From contig KQ482040.1 in assembly GCA_001430745.1 (NCBI GenBank), positions 1,505,934 through 1,518,594 on the forward strand: a DNA stretch of 12,661 nt, read 5' to 3'. The notes beneath the pieces are model-generated. The model was not told the origin of the DNA. It did no database searches and worked only from the letters and a program-made list of their open reading frames with translations. A program made the position numbers and the translations under genes. Below, one piece after another: positions 9,701 through 12,661 of this stretch. The stretch's first letter is position 1; each line of letters begins with the position of its first letter. The DNA comes from Auxenochlorella pyrenoidosa (taxonomy: Eukaryota > Chlorophyta > Trebouxiophyceae > Chlorellales > Chlorellaceae).

Positions 9701-10002
9701 CGCTGTTCAACGGCGTGCTGCTGTCGGCCGTTGTCAAGCAGGCGCCCCAGATGGCCATCACTTTTGCGACGTATGAGGTGCGCACACAAGTTTGCACTTG
9801 CGCGGGGGCCGCAGGTTTGAGGCCGCGCGCAGGCATGCATGCGTTAAGCCTTCACGTCTGCATGAGGGTGCAGCTTGCGTGCAGCTGGCAGCTGGCAACT
9901 GGCAGCTGGCAGCTGGCAGCGGCGGAAGCTTGCTCCAAAGGGCACATGTATGTATCCCTGTCACGGCTGCAGATGGCCAAGCGCTTCCTGGCGCTGCATT
10001 GA
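6750..10002 (+). CDS. Mitochondrial carrier family protein, Brittle1-like adenine nucleotide carrier, nine exons
   Basis: Exons are 6750-7158, 7330-7450, 7704-7787, 8032-8108, 8445-8578, 8752-8845, 9045-9095, 9578-9777 and 9973-10002, encoding 399 residues. Three repeats carry the family signature PxExxRxR or PxExxKxQ: PLETVKMQ (143-150), PMETARTR (240-247) and PLEVARRR (333-340). Each odd helix pairs with an even-helix motif: YEWYK, YDAMK and YEMAK. RGNSVDVLRTIPSRAIE (177-193) closely resembles the Brittle1 motif RGNAVNVLRVAPSKAIE, and GVIPYAA also fits, so the best guess is an AMP/ADP/ATP or nucleotide-sugar carrier of the Brittle1 group. About 120 residues precede repeat 1, more than a minimal carrier needs; the basic start (MLRR..) could be a plastid or mitochondrial targeting peptide. 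Repeat 1 has NG where D/E-G is usual, and repeat 3 has FNG instead of FKG or FRG. Intron 1 starts with GC. Substrate and compartment remain inferred. Confidence 0.9.
8396..8444 (+). other. C-rich tract at the 3' end of carrier intron 4
   Basis: The last 50 bases of this intron are almost pure pyrimidine with several runs of four to seven C, ending in TTACACACAG before exon 5. It serves as the polypyrimidine tract of the acceptor. Its C runs could also form an i-motif, with a G-quadruplex on the opposite DNA strand. Confidence 0.5.
9881..9920 (+). repeat. Tandem 7-bp repeat (GCAGCTG, about 5.7 copies)
   Basis: GCAGCTG is repeated in tandem from 9881 to 9920, with one substitution (GCAACTG) in the third copy. 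It lies in the last intron of the carrier gene (9778-9972). Because the unit is not a multiple of three, copy-number change would alter whether that intron keeps the reading frame when retained. Confidence 0.85.
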
Positions 10003-10818
10003 AGCCTGGCTTGCTGCATAATTTGGCAGCTTCCCGCCGGCTTTGAATGGCCAGCGGCGGTGCTGCCTGCTCAAGACGGGCCCTGTGGTAGCGCCCATTC
10101 TCAGCTTGTGAGTCAAACCGCTCGAGTGTGAGGTTGCAGCTCTGGCATTCCTTTTCAATGCACACAGAGTACAAGCACCTGCCAAGCCAGGGCCAGACTG
10201 GCTTGAATTCGACTCGTTTCGGGGCCAGCTCCACAAGGGCGGTTTCAGCCAGACCCGGAGGTCCCATTTTCTGGCGCCGATCATGGATCCCACAGTAAAG
10301 GCAGGCCGGCTGGCGCAAAAGATGCGCGCGATCAAAGTGCCCATGCCAGGGCGGCATTGCGACTAGTGTTGCAAGCGTGCTCTTCCCAGGTCTGCCAGAG
10401 CGCATGTGCACGTTGCTGCAGTCGAGAGACCGCAGGGCAGCTGCTTCGCTTTAAGAGGCCCCCGGTTCCTGACGTTGTTCCGTTCCTCGCTTATTCCGCC
10501 CAGCCGGCTAGAGGGGTGCAGCTGCGGCCCCTACACATCGCTGTGTGACGCGGCAGGCAGGCCGGCGTGCGCAGGTGCGCCGTGCAAAGCCCGTCGCCCT
10601 GGGGAGCCTCACGATTGCGCCCCTGTCCCCGCGCCGTCCTTCTCTGTGCCGAAGGCATCTTCAATCGCGTGTACACGCAGGGTGAAAGCTGACGACTCTA
10701 TGAACCAAGCCACTTTGCTTGGGTGACGGCCTCACACGGCCTGGGACCGGGTCGGATTTCGAGGCGTCTGCCGGTCGTAGGCGCACGTGCCGAGCGCAGC
10801 CCGTAGCTCCGCCAGTAC
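10003..10818. other. Intergenic region and presumed 5' leader of the Gln-rich gene
   Basis: No supported gene is seen here. The stretch must hold the 3' end of the carrier gene and the promoter of the next gene, but I find no TGTAA on the plus strand after the carrier stop. Composition is less GC-rich than the flanking exons. A 27-codon frame begins at an ATG at 10283 and ends at a TAG near 10366; it could be an upstream ORF if the leader is long. Minus-strand frames covering 9758-10411 are long but give no recognisable domain. Confidence 0.55.
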
Positions 10819-12661
10819 ATGCAGGGGGCCAGCCCCCCCGGCCTGCCCGCCAGCGGCAGCGCGGGTGGCAGCGAGGCCCTCCTTCGCCTGCTTGCAAGCC
10901 TGCAGCAGCAGGCGGCAGCGCCGCAGTCGCAGCCACAGCTGCTTGAAGGGTTGGCAGCATCGCTGCAGCCAGCAGCGGGCAGCGCTGCCGGCCCGGAGCA
11001 GACAGCCCCCACCCCGCCATCGGCCCCACCCCATGCACAGCATGCTTCGCAAGCGGCTGCAGCCTCACAGCTTGCAGCTGGTCTAGCTGCGCAGCACCAG
11101 CAAGCGGCTGCGCCTGCACAAGCGCCTGATCTGGGCTCAGCGCTCCATGCCCTGGTGCTGACCCTGCAGCAGGGGCAGCGGCAGCACCAACACCCACACC
11201 AGCACCAGCAGCCTGAGCAGCAGCCAACCGCAGCCCAGGCACCTGTGCAACTGCAGCCTGGTGCACTGGCAGGACAACAACCAGGCGCTCCGCTCGGCTC
11301 GGACCCTGGCATGCTGGCCAGCCTGCTGCAGGTGCTTGCGTCCAGCGCCGGGCCACCGCCGCCAGCCCACCCGCTGCCCCTCCCACCACAGCAGCCGGCG
11401 CAGCATGCCCAGCTGCAGCAGGCCGAGCGGCAGCAGGCGCAGCAGATGGCACAGCAGACGCAGCATGCCCAGCATGTGCAGCAGCAGCAGCAGACAGCTC
11501 AGCAGCAGATGGCGCACCTGCAGCTGCCGCACTCTACTGCTGCCTGCGTCGCCGCGGTGCCCTCCGCCTTCCCTCGGGCGCTCAGCTGGCAGCCGCCAGC
11601 CCCCGCCCCCGCGCTCCCCCCCAGCCCGCGCCAGCTCCCTGATGTGCTGCGCTGGCTGAAGCAGGTGGCAGGCACAGCAGGCACAGCAGGGGCCGCTGGG
11701 CAGGAGGTCGGCCCAGCAGGGGCCCAGCCGGGTCAGAGCCCCTCCCGCGGCCCAGACCCCGCGCAGCCCGGCTCCGCCGCAACCGCCACAGGCAGCGACC
11801 GCCCTGCAGACCTGGCGCACCCGCGCAGCGGCAGCTCAGCCGACACGGGGGTGCAGGGGCCCGCCGGCGGGACGCCCGCGCCAAGCCGGGCCAAGCGGCC
11901 CGGCCTGCCGCCGTCGTTCCCCATCCCCCCAGCAGCCAAGCGGCGGCGCTCCGGGGCCGACGCAATCTACGGCCGCCCTGCCTCCAGCAACGCGCCTGCA
12001 GCAGCAGCCGGGCCAGTGCCTGCGGCAGCAGCCACTGTAGCGCCACCGTTGGCGGCACACCACGCGGCGCCGTCGGCAGCCACAGAGTCGCAAGCAATGG
12101 CAGCAACGCCTTTGCCACCGCTAGGCTCACTGGAGCAAGAGGCGCATGAGCAGCACATCCGGCAGCAGCTGTACCAGCCGCAGCAGCCGGCCCAGCAGCA
12201 GCCGCAGCCTCCGCCAGAGCAGCAGCAGCCGCAGCAAGCACAACCGCCACCCCAGGAGCAGCCCCACGCCTCAGTGTTCACAGCTGCCTCCATGCTGGCC
12301 TCTGCAGCAGCGGCGGACGCCGGGGCGCCGCAGTTCCAGCTGCCGCAGCCGCCCTTCCGCCAGCCAGCACCGCCACCAGCACTCGTGCCAGGCGCGCTCG
12401 ACCCCGCTGCGGCGGCAGCGGCCCTGGCGGCGGCAGCAGCAGCCATGGGCATCGGACTGGGCCTGCGGCAGCTGCCACCAGGGCTGCTGGGGCAGCCCCC
12501 TGGGCTGGGGCAGGCAGGGCTGCCGCCCCCGACGGGTGCCCTGGCGGTGCCGGTGCCCGCACAGCAGCAGCCGCAGGCCCCCTGCCTGCCACAGTCAGAT
12601 GTGCCGCTGGAGACGCTGCTGGCGGCAGCTGGCGACGGCGGCAGCGGCGGGCTGGACTTTG
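10819..12661 (+). CDS. N-terminal part of a Gln/Ala/Pro-rich predicted nuclear protein
   Basis: The frame opens at an ATG at 10819, five codons after an in-frame TAG (10804), and runs without a stop or evident intron to the right edge: 614 codons plus one base. It is low-complexity throughout. A Gln-rich block lies at about 195-236, a Gln/Pro block at 452-482 and an Ala run at about 530-545. Two basic clusters, KR at 359-360 and KRRR at 374-377, form a bipartite-type nuclear localisation signal. LxxLL motifs occur at 21-25 (LLRLL), 166-170 (LASLL) and 597-601 (LETLL), and DVLRWLKQV (273-281) is a likely short helix. This composition is typical of transcription factors and Mediator-like coactivators, but no DNA-binding or enzymatic domain appears before the edge, so the family is not assigned. 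An upstream exon is possible, since CCGCCAG just before the ATG could be an acceptor. Confidence 0.65.
   Translation, partial: MQGASPPGLPASGSAGGSEALLRLLASLQQQAAAPQSQPQLLEGLAASLQPAAGSAAGPEQTAPTPPSAPPHAQHASQAAAASQLAAGLAAQHQQAAAPAQAPDLGSALHALVLTLQQGQRQHQHPHQHQQPEQQPTAAQAPVQLQPGALAGQQPGAPLGSDPGMLASLLQVLASSAGPPPPAHPLPLPPQQPAQHAQLQQAERQQAQQMAQQTQHAQHVQQQQQTAQQQMAHLQLPHSTAACVAAVPSAFPRALSWQPPAPAPALPPSPRQLPDVLRWLKQVAGTAGTAGAAGQEVGPAGAQPGQSPSRGPDPAQPGSAATATGSDRPADLAHPRSGSSADTGVQGPAGGTPAPSRAKRPGLPPSFPIPPAAKRRRSGADAIYGRPASSNAPAAAAGPVPAAAATVAPPLAAHHAAPSAATESQAMAATPLPPLGSLEQEAHEQHIRQQLYQPQQPAQQQPQPPPEQQQPQQAQPPPQEQPHASVFTAASMLASAAAADAGAPQFQLPQPPFRQPAPPPALVPGALDPAAAAAALAAAAAAMGIGLGLRQLPPGLLGQPPGLGQAGLPPPTGALAVPVPAQQQPQAPCLPQSDVPLETLLAAAGDGGSGGLDF

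Noticed and set aside
9758..10411. 217-codon minus-strand frame with two CxxC pairs (CLYC, CQSC)
   Set aside because: About 240 of its bases are antisense to the carrier's last exons and intron. The Cys pairs do not fit a zinc-ribbon spacing I recognise, so I do not call a gene, though transcripts on this strand would reopen the question.
11582..12250. 222-codon minus-strand frame and neighbours
   Set aside because: Antisense to the Gln-rich gene; the Ala/Arg/Gly composition is the complement of CAG/GCC-rich codons.
1..12661. CRISPR arrays, transposons, prophage or a bacterial operon
   Set aside because: No regularly spaced repeats, terminal inverted repeats, transposase or phage domains were found, and the intron-rich gene structure is eukaryotic. 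The genes present are ordinary housekeeping families.

Overview
This looks like nuclear DNA of a GC-rich, intron-dense green alga, most likely a Chlorella-like trebouxiophyte. Three genes can be rebuilt only by joining short exons, with 17 inferred introns of about 140-490 bases. Coding sequence is very rich in G and C at third positions. A TGTAA motif, the green-algal poly(A) signal, follows one of the genes. Nothing here is bacterial, viral or a mobile element, and the taxon is an inference from style alone.

Layout. (1) Positions 1-260, minus strand: the 5' end of a gene encoding a predicted single-pass membrane protein that runs off the left edge. (2) Positions 261-1404: a divergent intergenic and leader region of lower GC with one unexplained 197-codon minus-strand reading frame. 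(3) Positions 1405-2039, plus: a three-exon ENY2/SUS1 gene, a small subunit of the SAGA deubiquitinase module and TREX-2. (4) Positions 2301-6500, plus: an eight-exon homologue of RMC1 (C18orf8/Mic1), the extra subunit of the Mon1-Ccz1 Rab7 activator. (5) Positions 6750-10002, plus: a nine-exon mitochondrial carrier family protein closest in motifs to plant Brittle1 adenine nucleotide carriers. (6) Positions 10003-10818: intergenic or leader sequence with nothing clear. (7) Positions 10819-12661, plus: the start of a long Gln/Ala/Pro-rich protein with a nuclear localisation signal and LxxLL motifs, running off the right edge.

The plus-strand genes lie head to tail with gaps of about 250-800 bases. 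They serve unrelated processes (chromatin and mRNA export, endolysosomal Rab7 activation, nucleotide transport), so I see no gene cluster or new system. The most interesting signal is in splicing. Three of 17 introns start with GC instead of GT, all at CAG|GCAAG. Each multi-exon gene also has one short intron that is a multiple of three and lacks stops, so its retention would leave the frame intact. Exon joins were worked out by hand from phase and family alignment recalled from memory; none is backed by transcripts.
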